This document shows positions 16,246 through 24,492 of a stretch of DNA of 64,000 bases, in pieces. Under the pieces are notes generated by a model, which was not told the origin of the DNA, made no database searches, and worked only from the letters and a program-made list of their open reading frames with translations. Origin of the DNA: an uncultured bacterium. GTDB lineage: Bacteria > Bacillota > Bacilli > Lactobacillales > Lactobacillaceae. The stretch covers positions 186,001 through 250,000 of the forward strand of contig CAJMMO010000002.1 of assembly GCA_905214545.1 (NCBI GenBank), in the 5' to 3' direction. Each line of letters opens with the position of its first letter. The first letter of the stretch is position 1. Made by a program: the position numbers and the translations under genes.

Positions 16246-17928
16246 TTAGTTTAATGAGAAGTACTTAGCAGGAATCCATTGTGATTGGCTACCAATTCTG
16301 TACAGGTGTTGGCCGTTAACGGTCTTTTCAGCCCATACCTTGAATGATGAACCCTTCTTTACGTATTGGTCAACGTAGTGGCCGTTAGCGTTCAGAAGTC
16401 TTACAGCACCCTTGCCGTTGTAGTTTACACGGCCAGTACCGTTCAGCTTAGTTTCGCCGTTGTTTGATGGCTTGTTTTCGTTGCTGTGGTTGCCCAAGTA
16501 TTGGGTTTGGATCCATTCGTTAGAACCCTTCTTGTTAATTTCGGTGTATGAAACGCCGTTAACAGTCTTAGTGCCAAAAGTAGCTACTCTAGAACCACCT
16601 TGTACTCTTCTACCAGTGAATGAAGCAGTGTTACCAGCGATGTTCCAAACGTTTACACCGTAAGCAGCTGGGTAGTTAACGGTTTGGTAAGTAGCACCAT
16701 TTTCACCAACTTGAACGATGTATTGGAATCTAGTGGTCTTGCCATTAGCCCAGTTAGTTGCTTGCAGAGTTACAGTATATTGGCCTGGAACTTGGGTGTT
16801 AACTGGGTTGCTCAAAACTGCCATGTCGATAGTTGAGCCAGTACCTTCAGCTGCAGTGGAGTCGCTTGGCTTAGTACCTGAAACATTAGCTTTGAAGCCC
16901 TTTACAGCATCGCTACTATCAAAGGTTGAACCCAGTGGAATAATTCTGATCAGTTGACTAGCATCCTTGCTTTGAGTACCTTGTGCCCAAACACCTTTAA
17001 AGTTGTCACTGTAGCCGTCTTTTGAAACTTCGTTAGAGTCAAAGGTTACAAATGGGAAGTGACTGTAGTCAGCTTCTGAACCAGCAAATGGTACAACAAC
17101 GCTGGCAGTCTTGTTACTCATAAGGCTCTTAACAACCAGAGTTACGTGGAATCCGTTAGCAGGAACGTTGTATTCACCATTGGCGTTCTTAGTCAAGCCT
17201 TGGTCCTTTAATTGCTTAGCAACGTCATCAGCGTCAGTAACGTATACAGCTTCAGCTGGGCTGTAAGTTACGGCATTCTTTGCACTTGCAAAGATGTTAT
17301 CTTTAGTATAACCACCAGTAACATCTTTAGCTAAAACACCTGCACCATTGTTAACGTTTGCAGTAGCACCGTTAGCTAATTGAACACCGTTACTTGCGTT
17401 TGAGAAGTAAGGCTGGGTGGCATCACCGTTTTTAGCTAAAGTAAAGGTTGCACTAGTAAAGGTACCAGCAGTTACTAATTGACTACCAGTTGCTGCGTTA
17501 GGAGTATTAGAGTCAGCACCGCTAAATTTAGTGTCCTTACCCAGGTTGTAAATTACGTTGTTGGTAAGGCCATTAATAGCCATCTCAGTAACTTGAACTC
17601 TGTATGGAACACCCGGTTGCAAAGTTGGAGTTTTAACATCTGAACCGTCAGCATTAACAATTGAAATTACACTGCCAGTAGTACGGTTAATGGTACCAAT
17701 GCTTGAAGAAAGCTTTACGCTCTTAGCGGCATCTACATCACTAGTCTTGTCTGCAGTTGCGTTCAAAGTAACATTAATGTTCAGTGGAGTCTGATTTGGC
17801 TCAGCGTTGTCGTTAGCACCTGGATTGATAGTAAAGTCAGCATTAACAGTAGTTGCTGAAGCAACAACTGGAGCAACAGCTAATAAAGCAGCAGCTGCGG
17901 CACCTAAAATCTTAACATTTTTCTTCAT
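16246..17928 (-). CDS. S-layer-like secreted surface protein with two SLAP-type domains
   Basis: Exported surface protein of 560 residues. The signal peptide MKKNVKILGAAAAALLAVAP with a likely cut near VNA/DF (~30) precedes a Thr/Asn/Ser-rich, Cys-free body (~30-430), as in lactobacillar S-layer proteins. Two C-terminal repeats (~430-490 and ~500-560: GVNVWNIAGNTASFTGRRV ... EWIQTQY; GAVRLLNANGHYV ... QWIPAKYF) probably bind wall polymers. Codons end in A/T far more than in neighbouring genes, matching very high expression. A strong promoter and ~190-nt leader support this. It could be an accessory surface protein rather than the main S-layer subunit. Confidence 0.85.
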   Translation of the reverse strand: MKKNVKILGAAAAALLAVAPVVASATTVNADFTINPGANDNAEPNQTPLNINVTLNATADKTSDVDAAKSVKLSSSIGTINRTTGSVISIVNADGSDVKTPTLQPGVPYRVQVTEMAINGLTNNVIYNLGKDTKFSGADSNTPNAATGSQLVTAGTFTSATFTLAKNGDATQPYFSNASNGVQLANGATANVNNGAGVLAKDVTGGYTKDNIFASAKNAVTYSPAEAVYVTDADDVAKQLKDQGLTKNANGEYNVPANGFHVTLVVKSLMSNKTASVVVPFAGSEADYSHFPFVTFDSNEVSKDGYSDNFKGVWAQGTQSKDASQLIRIIPLGSTFDSSDAVKGFKANVSGTKPSDSTAAEGTGSTIDMAVLSNPVNTQVPGQYTVTLQATNWANGKTTRFQYIVQVGENGATYQTVNYPAAYGVNVWNIAGNTASFTGRRVQGGSRVATFGTKTVNGVSYTEINKKGSNEWIQTQYLGNHSNENKPSNNGETKLNGTGRVNYNGKGAVRLLNANGHYVDQYVKKGSSFKVWAEKTVNGQHLYRIGSQSQWIPAKYFSLN

Positions 17929-18117
17929 GTGGTCTTCCTCCTTGTAAAAAACTGCGGTAGGTCCGGGCCTATTTCATGAGATGCCCATAATTGTACAAAT
18001 CCTTTTAAGCTTGAAACTGTAGGTTCTATAACCTCCTACAGGGCAGTCACATCAAACAAAAGAATAGCATGCCGTACGAGCTTCACTACTCGAGGCACAT
18101 CCCTATCGCTTACCACG
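17929..18117 (-). promoter_or_regulatory. Long 5' leader of the S-layer-like gene
   Basis: About 189 untranslated nt between the predicted transcription start and the ATG. It contains a hairpin at 18017-18041 (CTGTAGGTT / AACCTCCTACAG) and ends in an AAGGAGGAAG ribosome binding site. Stable long leaders are known to protect lactobacillar S-layer mRNAs, and that role is inferred here. Confidence 0.65.
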
Positions 18118-18123
18118 ACTCTT

Positions 18124-18151
18124 ATTATATATGGCTTGGACCATTTTGCAA
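18124..18151 (-). promoter_or_regulatory. Promoter of the S-layer-like gene
   Basis: TTGCAA (18146-18151), 16-bp spacer and a perfect TATAAT (minus strand, 18124-18129). Confidence 0.75.
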
Positions 18152-18179
18152 AGGAAAATGCGGCTTTTAACATTCTTGT

Positions 18180-18206
18180 AAAAAAAAGACGGCCTCCCCG
18201 GCCGCC
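18180..18206 (-). terminator. Terminator of the DUF1659-DUF2922 operon
   Basis: CGGCC GGGGA GGCCG stem followed by seven T on the minus strand, between the DUF2922 stop and the S-layer-like promoter. Confidence 0.85.
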
Positions 18207-18240
18207 CTTTCTATCAACATTTTAAAGCTGTCTCAAAAAG

Positions 18241-18513
18241 CTAATTACCTTCTTCACCAGCCCCCGCATCCCCTGCACGGGTTTCATCACTGCCAAACAA
18301 ACTATGAACCGTCCGTTCAATATAAGCAGCAGAATCGATCGTCTTATAGAAATCACCCTCGCCATCTCCAATAACGTTCGCATCCCTGATCTTGCTCATC
18401 GCGGCCTTCACCGCTTCCGCATCCAAATTCTCAGCCGCCCCCGCAAGCAGCAGGTTCTTCTTCTTGCCCTTGTCATTCAAAAAAGTCATTCTCAAGCTCT
18501 TAGTCGTGTTCAT
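18241..18513 (-). CDS. DUF2922 family small protein
   Basis: Ninety residues. The DUF2922 pattern is visible: LRMTFLNDKGKKKNL, then LDAEAVKAAMSKIRDANV and a C-terminal half with DSAAYIERTV. The tail after ~residue 78 (DETRAGDAGAGEEGN) is acidic and low-complexity. Function unknown. It follows the DUF1659 gene on the same strand with a 32-bp gap. This pair recurs in many Firmicutes, so the two products may act together. Confidence 0.8.
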   Translation of the reverse strand: MNTTKSLRMTFLNDKGKKKNLLLAGAAENLDAEAVKAAMSKIRDANVIGDGEGDFYKTIDSAAYIERTVHSLFGSDETRAGDAGAGEEGN

Positions 18514-18545
18514 CGTCTTTTCCTTTCCTTTATTATATAAACTTA

Positions 18546-18767
18546 TTATTCAACCTGTTGATCATCAGAGACCTTTTGGTACTGCACAACCACCACTTCC
18601 CCAACCGTGGTGTGGTCGTACAAGCCCGCCACCGCCTCAGCAAAGCTGCACAGGTCAGCCGCCTTGGAGCCGTCTTTCACATGCTGGAAGATCTTAGTGT
18701 GTCTGTCTTTGTCGGATTCGCCGTTTTTAAACTGCACTTGCAGGTTTTGTTTAATCAATTGAGCCAT
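18546..18767 (-). CDS. DUF1659 family small protein
   Basis: Seventy-three residues from the ATG at 18767 (MAQLIKQNLQVQFKNG), with GGAGAAG 5-6 nt upstream. A frame from 18791 would read through that ribosome binding site. The family shape is clear: a basic beta-strand region, KIFQHVKDGSKAADLCSFAEAVAGLYD, and a final GEVVVVQYQKV strand. Cytoplasmic, function unknown, co-transcribed with the DUF2922 gene. Confidence 0.8.
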   Translation of the reverse strand: MAQLIKQNLQVQFKNGESDKDRHTKIFQHVKDGSKAADLCSFAEAVAGLYDHTTVGEVVVVQYQKVSDDQQVE

Positions 18768-18932
18768 TTTTTCTTCTCCATTTCTCTTCATTTAATAACG
18801 CAAAGGTGCCAGCTGCCGGCCCGCCTTGCCCTTGCACCCTTACTAACGAACAGAGGTGTCTGAATGGTCGGCCGTTTTGCTTATTTGGTATAATTTAGGC
18901 AGACACTAGCAATAAGGAGGTCTAGTCTTACC

Positions 18933-19808
18933 ATGAAATTTAAAAAGCTTTTTGCCGTGCTGGCCGCAGTCGTCATGTCAGTCAGCGTTGCCGGCTGTGC
19001 AAGCAATAACAGCTCCAGCAAGCCGGCCGCCAGCCAGCAATCCAGCCATTACGACACTTACATGCAGGCCGGGATCGCCAGCGTAAAAAAGGCTGACTAC
19101 GACACCGCCGCCGACAAGTTCGAACAAGCTTACGAAGCAAAAAAGACCGCCAAGGCCAAGGCCTACGAAAACCAGGCCGACGACTTTGCCGACGCCCAAG
19201 AAGACATTGCCGACTACGAGTTTAAGGACGCTAAGCACGCCTTAACCAGCGTCATCAATGAAGAATCCGGCTACCAGCTGATGACCAGCCGGGCCACTAG
19301 ATTGCGCCGCAAGATCCAAACGGTCATCGACAACTTCCAAGAAGACATCAACCCGCTGCGCAGCCAGGCCAAGGAAGAATACGCAAACAAGCAGTACAGC
19401 CAAGCTGCCGCTACCTGCGAGCGCATCTTGAACTTGTCCTACATCAACGGCAAGTACTACCGCCGCGTCCGCAGACAAGTCACTGCCCTGCAGCAGCGCG
19501 CCCAAGAAGCAGCTGAACAAGCTGGCCAAGCTGCTAAGTCAACCACTAGCCAGTCAACTACGACCGGCAGCTACGACGGCCGCAGCTCTGCCAACACATC
19601 AGCCAGCGACGACACCACCGTCGGCGGCCAAGCCGTCTCCATGTCCGGCCGCGGCCAAATCCGCTCCCGCCTGATGGACTTAGGCTTTGACCAGAGCAAG
19701 TTCTCCGACCAGCAGATCATCGACCTCTTCCGCGTTGCTTACAACAACGGCCACCAGAGCCCGGCCGACATCACCGCTGCCGACGTCAACGAGTACCTGG
19801 GCCGCTAG
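18933..19808 (+). CDS. Lipoprotein with TPR-like helices, unknown function
   Basis: Lipoprotein of 291 residues. The signal sequence ends in the lipobox V-A-G-C (Cys22). Residues ~45-205 are charged helices with TPR-like pairs (YDTAADKFEQAYEAKK; YSQAAATCERIL), a Ser/Thr-rich linker follows (~208-245), and a C-terminal helical domain (RGQIRSRLMDLGFDQSKF...NEYLGR) resembles small protein-binding modules. The promoter has an extended -10 (TGG TATAAT, 18886-18894). AAGGAGG lies ahead of the ATG. Acts outside the membrane; partner unknown. Confidence 0.75.
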   Translation: MKFKKLFAVLAAVVMSVSVAGCASNNSSSKPAASQQSSHYDTYMQAGIASVKKADYDTAADKFEQAYEAKKTAKAKAYENQADDFADAQEDIADYEFKDAKHALTSVINEESGYQLMTSRATRLRRKIQTVIDNFQEDINPLRSQAKEEYANKQYSQAAATCERILNLSYINGKYYRRVRRQVTALQQRAQEAAEQAGQAAKSTTSQSTTTGSYDGRSSANTSASDDTTVGGQAVSMSGRGQIRSRLMDLGFDQSKFSDQQIIDLFRVAYNNGHQSPADITAADVNEYLGR

Positions 19809-19880
19809 TTGCTTTTAAGTCAACTTAATCGTAAAATAGCAGTTGACTTTACATTAGACGCATAAAGGAGCGGACCCAAC

Positions 19881-20306
19881 TTGACTGAAGAAGAAAACAA
19901 GATTCAAGAAGGCCAAGAAGAAGAAAACGAAGACTTAGAAGTCATCATGCCTGAGGCCAACAAGACCGATATGACCAAGCACGAGTTCAAGGAAGAGCCC
20001 GACTACCTGGTCAACTTCGCCAACTTCTACATTGCCAAGTTCGATGAAAGCGACCTGGAAATCATCAACACCTTCGATGAACACCACGACATGGTCGACA
20101 TCAACTTGTACTTGACCAACAACATCAACTTCTCACGCAAGAAGCTGATCACCCACGTCTTAGACGTACACGCAGCAAACTTCCAGCGCCTGCTGGACGA
20201 AATCAAAGCTAAAACCGGCCTCGACGCAAGCAGCCTCAAGACCTATGAGGACTGGGACCAGTGGTACACTGACCAGCGCGGCCAAATCCAGGAATCCCTG
20301 TCTTAA
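19881..20306 (+). CDS. Acidic protein of unknown function
   Basis: 141 residues starting at TTG (19881), with AAAGGAG 10 nt upstream. The first ~40 residues are strongly acidic (EEENKIQEGQEEENEDLE). The rest is a compact domain with FYIAKFDESDLEIINTFDEHH, VDINLYLTNNINFSRKKL and WDQWYTDQRGQ. No signal peptide or membrane segment. I do not recognise the family. It lies 72 bp after the lipoprotein gene and before a terminator, so the two may share a transcript. Confidence 0.7.
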   Translation: MTEEENKIQEGQEEENEDLEVIMPEANKTDMTKHEFKEEPDYLVNFANFYIAKFDESDLEIINTFDEHHDMVDINLYLTNNINFSRKKLITHVLDVHAANFQRLLDEIKAKTGLDASSLKTYEDWDQWYTDQRGQIQESLS

Positions 20307-20329
20307 GATAAGAAAGCGCGAATTCCTAA

Positions 20330-20357
20330 AAAGAATGTCTCATGGCATTCTTTTTTT
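20330..20357 (+). terminator. Intrinsic terminator before kup
   Basis: AAGAATG, loop TCTCATGG, CATTCTT and a seven-T run, 24 bp after the stop of the acidic protein gene. Confidence 0.85.
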
Positions 20358-20418
20358 CGTACCGCAATTTGTGTAAGATAGGACTAACTTGCGCTAATAA
20401 TTTAGGAGTTATTGAGAT

Positions 20419-22452
20419 ATGGACCAAAAAAGGTTTAACAGACTGTCAGCGACTGGCTTGCTGATCACCATCGGTATCGTCTACGGCGACATCGGCACCA
20501 GCCCGCTGTATGTTATGAAGTCAATCGTGGCCGGCAACGGCGGGATCGCCAACTGCAGCCGCGAGCTGATCATCGGCTCGATTTCCTTAATCCTGTGGAC
20601 GATCACCCTGCTGACGACGATCAAGTACGTGCTGATCGCCCTGCAGGCAACTAACCACGGTGAAGGCGGGATCTTCGCCCTGTTCGCTCTGGTGCGCAAA
20701 CGCGCCAAGTGGCTGGTCATGCCGGCCCTGATCGGCGGGGCCGCGCTGCTCGCCGACGGGACCTTGACCCCGGCCGTGACCGTCACGACCTCGATTGAAG
20801 GTTTAAAGGGCATGAAGTTCGGCGGCAACATCCTGGTGCCAAACCAGAGCGTCGTCATCATCATCACCGTCGTGATCTTGCTGCTTTTATTCACGATCCA
20901 GCGGATGGGGACCAGCATCATCGGCCGGGCATTTGGGCCGATCATGTTTATCTGGTTCACCTTCTTAGGCGTCATCGGCGTCTACAACATCGGCGGCGAC
21001 CTGTCGATCTTGCAGGCCTTGAACCCGATCTACGCCATCCGGATCCTGTTCAGCCCGGCCAACAAAGTCGGCGTCTTCATCTTAGGCAGCGTCTTCCTGG
21101 CTACGACCGGTGCCGAAGCGCTGTACTCCGACGTCGGCCACGTGGGCAAGGGCAACATCATGGGTTCGTGGCCGTTTGTCTTCATCTGCCTGGCTTTGAA
21201 CTACTTAGGCCAAGGCGTGTGGATCTTAAAACACCCAACCAGCAACGTCGCCAACCCATTCTTTGCGATTGTTCCTGATAATATCAGAGTCTACGCCGTC
21301 ATTTTGGCAACCTTAGCCGCCATCATCGCTTCCCAGGCCTTGATCACCGGCTCCTTTACCCTGGTGTCTGAAGCCATCCAGCTGAAGTTCCTGCCGAGAA
21401 TGCGGATCGTCTTCCCATCAACTCAGCAAGGCCAGATCTACATCCCATCCGTCAACAAGATGCTGTGTACGGTCACCCTGCTGGTCGTGGCTACTTTCCA
21501 AACTTCAGCCCACATGGAAGCCGCTTATGGTCTGGCCATCACCGTCACGATGCTGATGACCACCCTGCTTTTGTCAGAATACCTGGCTTCACGCAACGTG
21601 AACATTATCGGGCGGGCCATCTTCCTCGTCTCGTTTGTGTCGATTGAAGGCATGTTCCTGATTTCGTCTCTGATCAAGTTCACTCACGGCGGCTGGGTCA
21701 CCGTGCTGATCGCCGGCCTGATTCTGGCTGTCATGTACGTTTGGTACTACGGCAACAAGGTCCGCGATAAGCGCGAAAACCAGAACTCCTACGTCCGGCT
21801 TGACGACTACATCGACGAGCTGACGCAGCTGTCCCACGACCCCAACTACCCGACCTACGCCACCAACCTGGTCTACATGGCCAAGGTGAAGTACAACAAG
21901 TTCATCAAGCGCGAGGTCATGTACTCGATCCTGGACAAGCGGCCAAAGCGGGCCCACGCCTACTGGTTTGTCACCGTCAACATTACTGACGAGCCGTTTA
22001 CTGCGGATTACGCGGTTAACACTTTTGGCACCAAGAACGTGATCAACGTCCAGCTGTTCTTAGGCTTTAAGCAGCAGCAGCGGGTGAACGTCTACCTGCG
22101 CCAGATCGTCCACGACCTGATTAAGGACGGCACGATTGAGCCGCAGCCGCAGAAGTACACGACGACGCCTGGCCGTGATGTCGGCGACTTCTCGTTCGTC
22201 ATTGTGCAGGATGTGGTGAGTCCGGAAACCGAGCTGACCAGCTACGAAAAGAGCATTATCGAAGCTCGTGTCTGGCTGCAGAACCTTTCGTCGAAGCCGG
22301 CGTCCTGGTTTGGCTTGGACTTCTCCAACACGGTGATTGAGCGCGTACCGCTGATCTTAGGGTCACGCAAGCCGTTCTATATTAACCGGATCCCGGCTGA
22401 TGAATATAAGGCCATTAAGGAAAAGGTTGAAAAGAATAATACCTGGAAATAG
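20419..22452 (+). CDS. kup: KUP/HAK-type potassium:proton uptake protein
   Basis: K+ importer of 677 residues. Twelve membrane segments occupy ~1-440, with the KUP signatures GIVYGDIGTSPLYV, ALQATNHGEGGIFALFALV, LIGGAALLADGTLTPAVTV and FLATTGAEALYSDVGH. The C-terminal ~230 residues are cytoplasmic, with VNITDEPFTADYAV and a long regulatory domain. The length is normal for bacterial Kup. GGAG lies 11 nt before the ATG. I see no c-di-AMP riboswitch in the short leader. Monocistronic with its own terminator. Confidence 0.96.
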   Translation: MDQKRFNRLSATGLLITIGIVYGDIGTSPLYVMKSIVAGNGGIANCSRELIIGSISLILWTITLLTTIKYVLIALQATNHGEGGIFALFALVRKRAKWLVMPALIGGAALLADGTLTPAVTVTTSIEGLKGMKFGGNILVPNQSVVIIITVVILLLLFTIQRMGTSIIGRAFGPIMFIWFTFLGVIGVYNIGGDLSILQALNPIYAIRILFSPANKVGVFILGSVFLATTGAEALYSDVGHVGKGNIMGSWPFVFICLALNYLGQGVWILKHPTSNVANPFFAIVPDNIRVYAVILATLAAIIASQALITGSFTLVSEAIQLKFLPRMRIVFPSTQQGQIYIPSVNKMLCTVTLLVVATFQTSAHMEAAYGLAITVTMLMTTLLLSEYLASRNVNIIGRAIFLVSFVSIEGMFLISSLIKFTHGGWVTVLIAGLILAVMYVWYYGNKVRDKRENQNSYVRLDDYIDELTQLSHDPNYPTYATNLVYMAKVKYNKFIKREVMYSILDKRPKRAHAYWFVTVNITDEPFTADYAVNTFGTKNVINVQLFLGFKQQQRVNVYLRQIVHDLIKDGTIEPQPQKYTTTPGRDVGDFSFVIVQDVVSPETELTSYEKSIIEARVWLQNLSSKPASWFGLDFSNTVIERVPLILGSRKPFYINRIPADEYKAIKEKVEKNNTWK

Positions 22453-22487
22453 AAAATAAGCCCCGCTAACGCGGGGCTTATTTTTTT
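22453..22487 (+). terminator. Intrinsic terminator of kup
   Basis: AATAAGCCCCGC / GCGGGGCTTATT with TTTTTTT, immediately after the kup stop. The 155 bp that follow (22488-22642) hold no ORF, repeat or clear signal. Confidence 0.93.
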
Positions 22488-22642
22488 GTGCTTAAAAAGC
22501 TCTTAGCAGACTTAATTACTGGCCTGGTCAACTATGCCTCAAGGCCTGGCAAAGCTGTCAGAGCAGCGTTCATGGCTGTTATCAGCAAGTGCTAAACAGT
22601 AGTGCTGGTTAATCGAAGATAATTGATTCTAAATCAGCGCAT

Positions 22643-22677
22643 AAAAAAACGCCTTCCAAACGGGAGACGTTTTTTTA
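22643..22677 (-). terminator. Intrinsic terminator of pckA
   Basis: ACGTCTCCC GTTT GGAAGGCGT on the minus strand followed by T-run. Near-symmetrical A/T flanks mean it could also stop plus-strand transcripts. Confidence 0.85.
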
Positions 22678-22696
22678 TTCAGCTAAACTAAGCGAA

Positions 22697-24349
22697 TTAG
22701 CTAAGTTCCTTGATGATGTTTTCAAGAGTAGTCTTAGCTTCTGGTTGGATAGTTTGAGTTGGGTGTTCCTTGTCGTAAGTGTTCAACCAGTTCAAACGGT
22801 CTTGGAATCTCTTAACCAGAGTTTCTTCGTAGTTCTTGTCGCCGAATTGTGGTTCATAGCCGTCGATTGGCAGGTATGAAACGCCCTTGAAGTTGCCAAA
22901 GGCTTTCCATTCGCCTTCTTCACCCAAAGCAAGTTCTTCAACGATCTTCTTAGTAACTTCCTTTGGAATGTCCTTGCCCATGAATGCGTCAGTGTTCAGA
23001 ACGTAGCAGCCAGCGCCGCGCTTTTCAAACAGTTCCTTGAAGTCTGAGTAGTCTTCTGGAAGTGGGAATGCACGGAATGGGTCAGCAAATGGTTCGATAA
23101 CCAGAGTGTTCATGTCGAAGCCCTTTGGCAGGTTTTCGGCTGAAGTTCTCTTAGTAGCCAGAGTCAAGCCCATAGTAGTAGCCATAACTGGGTCATCGAT
23201 CTTCAATACTGGAGGAAGTGAACCGTCCTTCATGATCCAGAACAGAGCAGTAATAGGGGTCTTCTCGTAGTCAACACGGTGTGCTGAAGTGTAACGAGTC
23301 TTGATAACACGACCGTTGTTGTTACGCAGGTCTTCAGTTACCAGAACCTTCTTACCTTCCTTGTTCAGGGTTACGTCACAGTTGAAGATAGTAGTGTAGT
23401 ACTTAGTCTCGTGGTGACCTGCTGGGTAGTCGTGGGTCTTGTCGAAGTATGAAGGCTCCAGGGCTACTGATGAACCGTCAACACGTGAAATGATGAATGC
23501 GTCGTCGTGCAAAACAGTGATGTCGTATTTGCCGTCGTACATTTCGTGAGTCAGAGTTGACTTACCTGAACCTGACAGGCCGTAGAATGCGAAGGTCTTG
23601 TCGTCTCTGTCAGTGAAGTGGAATGACTTTTCACCACCGTGGCAAGCAGCGTAGCCGTTACGGTGAGCGATAGCCCAAGCCAGAGTCAAAGTACCCTTCT
23701 TCAATTCACCGAAGTAACGCAGGCCGAAGACAGCGGCACAGTTGTGAGCAGCGTCGAATACGCCGAAGCCCTTTGGGTAGTCGTCGTCTGAAACGTTAGG
23801 GTCAAGGTAGAAGTAGATGTCACCTTCGTTGTAAGCCTTTGACTTAGCGTACATCTTAGCAGCTTCTTCATCGAAGAATTGGAAGTTCAGGATGTAAGCT
23901 AACATGTTGATAGCGTAGTTTTCTGGCATCATGATGTGGGCCTTAACAGTGAATGATGGGTCCAAACCAACCAGAACAGTAGCCTTCAAGAACTTTTCGT
24001 TAGCGCCCTTGAACAGGTCTTCACGCAGGTTAGCGTCCAAAGCTTCTGGGTCTTCGTTAGGGTTGTCAACGAAGTGACGAGCTGAAGCAGTTCTACCCAA
24101 AATCTTACCGTGGTTGAATACTAATTGCTTAGCGCCTTCTGGCAGGCCTAATTCCTTGGTGTGCAGGATTGGCAGGTCAGTTTCAACAACGCCTGATTGA
24201 GCCTTTGCCAGGTAGTAAGCTTCAGCAACTGAAGTGATTTCGTGAACATTGTTGCCGTAGAATGCACTTTCAATAGTGGCACGGGTACGGCTAAACAATG
24301 GGTTAGCTTTTCTTAATTCATCATCTGAATAAGTTTGTACAGTACTCAT
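22697..24349 (-). CDS. pckA: Phosphoenolpyruvate carboxykinase (ATP)
   Basis: Interconverts oxaloacetate plus ATP with PEP, CO2 and ADP in the cytoplasm. The 550 residues include the kinase P-loop GLSGSGKSTLTHEM, AWAIAHRNGYAACHGGEKSF, LHDDAFIISRVDGSSVALEPS with the metal aspartates, and RNNNGRVIKTRYTSAHRVD. The third codon positions are A/T-richer than those of surrounding genes, a sign of high expression. A cre-like site over the transcription start suggests CcpA control. In a fermentative lactobacillus the enzyme may run in the PEP-carboxylating or anaplerotic direction. AGGAGG precedes the ATG. Confidence 0.97.
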   Translation of the reverse strand: MSTVQTYSDDELRKANPLFSRTRATIESAFYGNNVHEITSVAEAYYLAKAQSGVVETDLPILHTKELGLPEGAKQLVFNHGKILGRTASARHFVDNPNEDPEALDANLREDLFKGANEKFLKATVLVGLDPSFTVKAHIMMPENYAINMLAYILNFQFFDEEAAKMYAKSKAYNEGDIYFYLDPNVSDDDYPKGFGVFDAAHNCAAVFGLRYFGELKKGTLTLAWAIAHRNGYAACHGGEKSFHFTDRDDKTFAFYGLSGSGKSTLTHEMYDGKYDITVLHDDAFIISRVDGSSVALEPSYFDKTHDYPAGHHETKYYTTIFNCDVTLNKEGKKVLVTEDLRNNNGRVIKTRYTSAHRVDYEKTPITALFWIMKDGSLPPVLKIDDPVMATTMGLTLATKRTSAENLPKGFDMNTLVIEPFADPFRAFPLPEDYSDFKELFEKRGAGCYVLNTDAFMGKDIPKEVTKKIVEELALGEEGEWKAFGNFKGVSYLPIDGYEPQFGDKNYEETLVKRFQDRLNWLNTYDKEHPTQTIQPEAKTTLENIIKELS

Positions 24350-24371
24350 TAATTTCCCTCCTAGGAAAATA

Positions 24372-24385
24372 CGGAAACGGTTTCT
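24372..24385. promoter_or_regulatory. cre-like site downstream of the pckA promoter
   Basis: GAAAC-G-GTTTC dyad centred on 24379, close to the catabolite-responsive consensus TGWAANCGNTNWCA with three mismatches. It lies ~10-20 bp past the predicted start, where CcpA binding would block elongation. Weak by sequence alone. Confidence 0.45.
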
Positions 24386-24398
24386 CGTTTACGTGTAA

Positions 24399-24427
24399 AT
24401 AATATCACAATCTAATTTTTTAGGCAA
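24399..24427 (-). promoter_or_regulatory. pckA promoter
   Basis: TTGCCT (24422-24427), 17-bp spacer and TATTAT (24399-24404) on the minus strand. Confidence 0.65.
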
Positions 24428-24435
24428 ATAAATGC

Positions 24436-24477
24436 AAAAAAATACCGTCCCCGGGAACCCCCGTCATGACGGTATTT
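24436..24477 (-). terminator. Intrinsic terminator of the aldolase-like/pepO operon
   Basis: AATACCGTC (minus strand) pairs with GACGGTATT across an 18-nt loop that can itself pair (CGGGGG/CCCCCG region), followed by TTTTTTT. Confidence 0.85.
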
Positions 24478-24492
24478 AAAGCTATATCATGA

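Noticed and set aside
16246..17928. Horizontal transfer of the S-layer-like gene, suggested by its lower GC at third positions
   Set aside because: gpmA and pckA show the same shift, so it reflects high expression. No flanking mobile elements or repeats are present.
20358..20418. c-di-AMP riboswitch ahead of kup
   Set aside because: The leader is only ~60 bp after the preceding terminator, too short for that riboswitch, and no conserved core is visible.
22488..22642. Possible small gene or RNA in the gap between kup and pckA
   Set aside because: No ribosome binding site with a frame, no convincing promoter, and only scattered short complementarity between two terminators.
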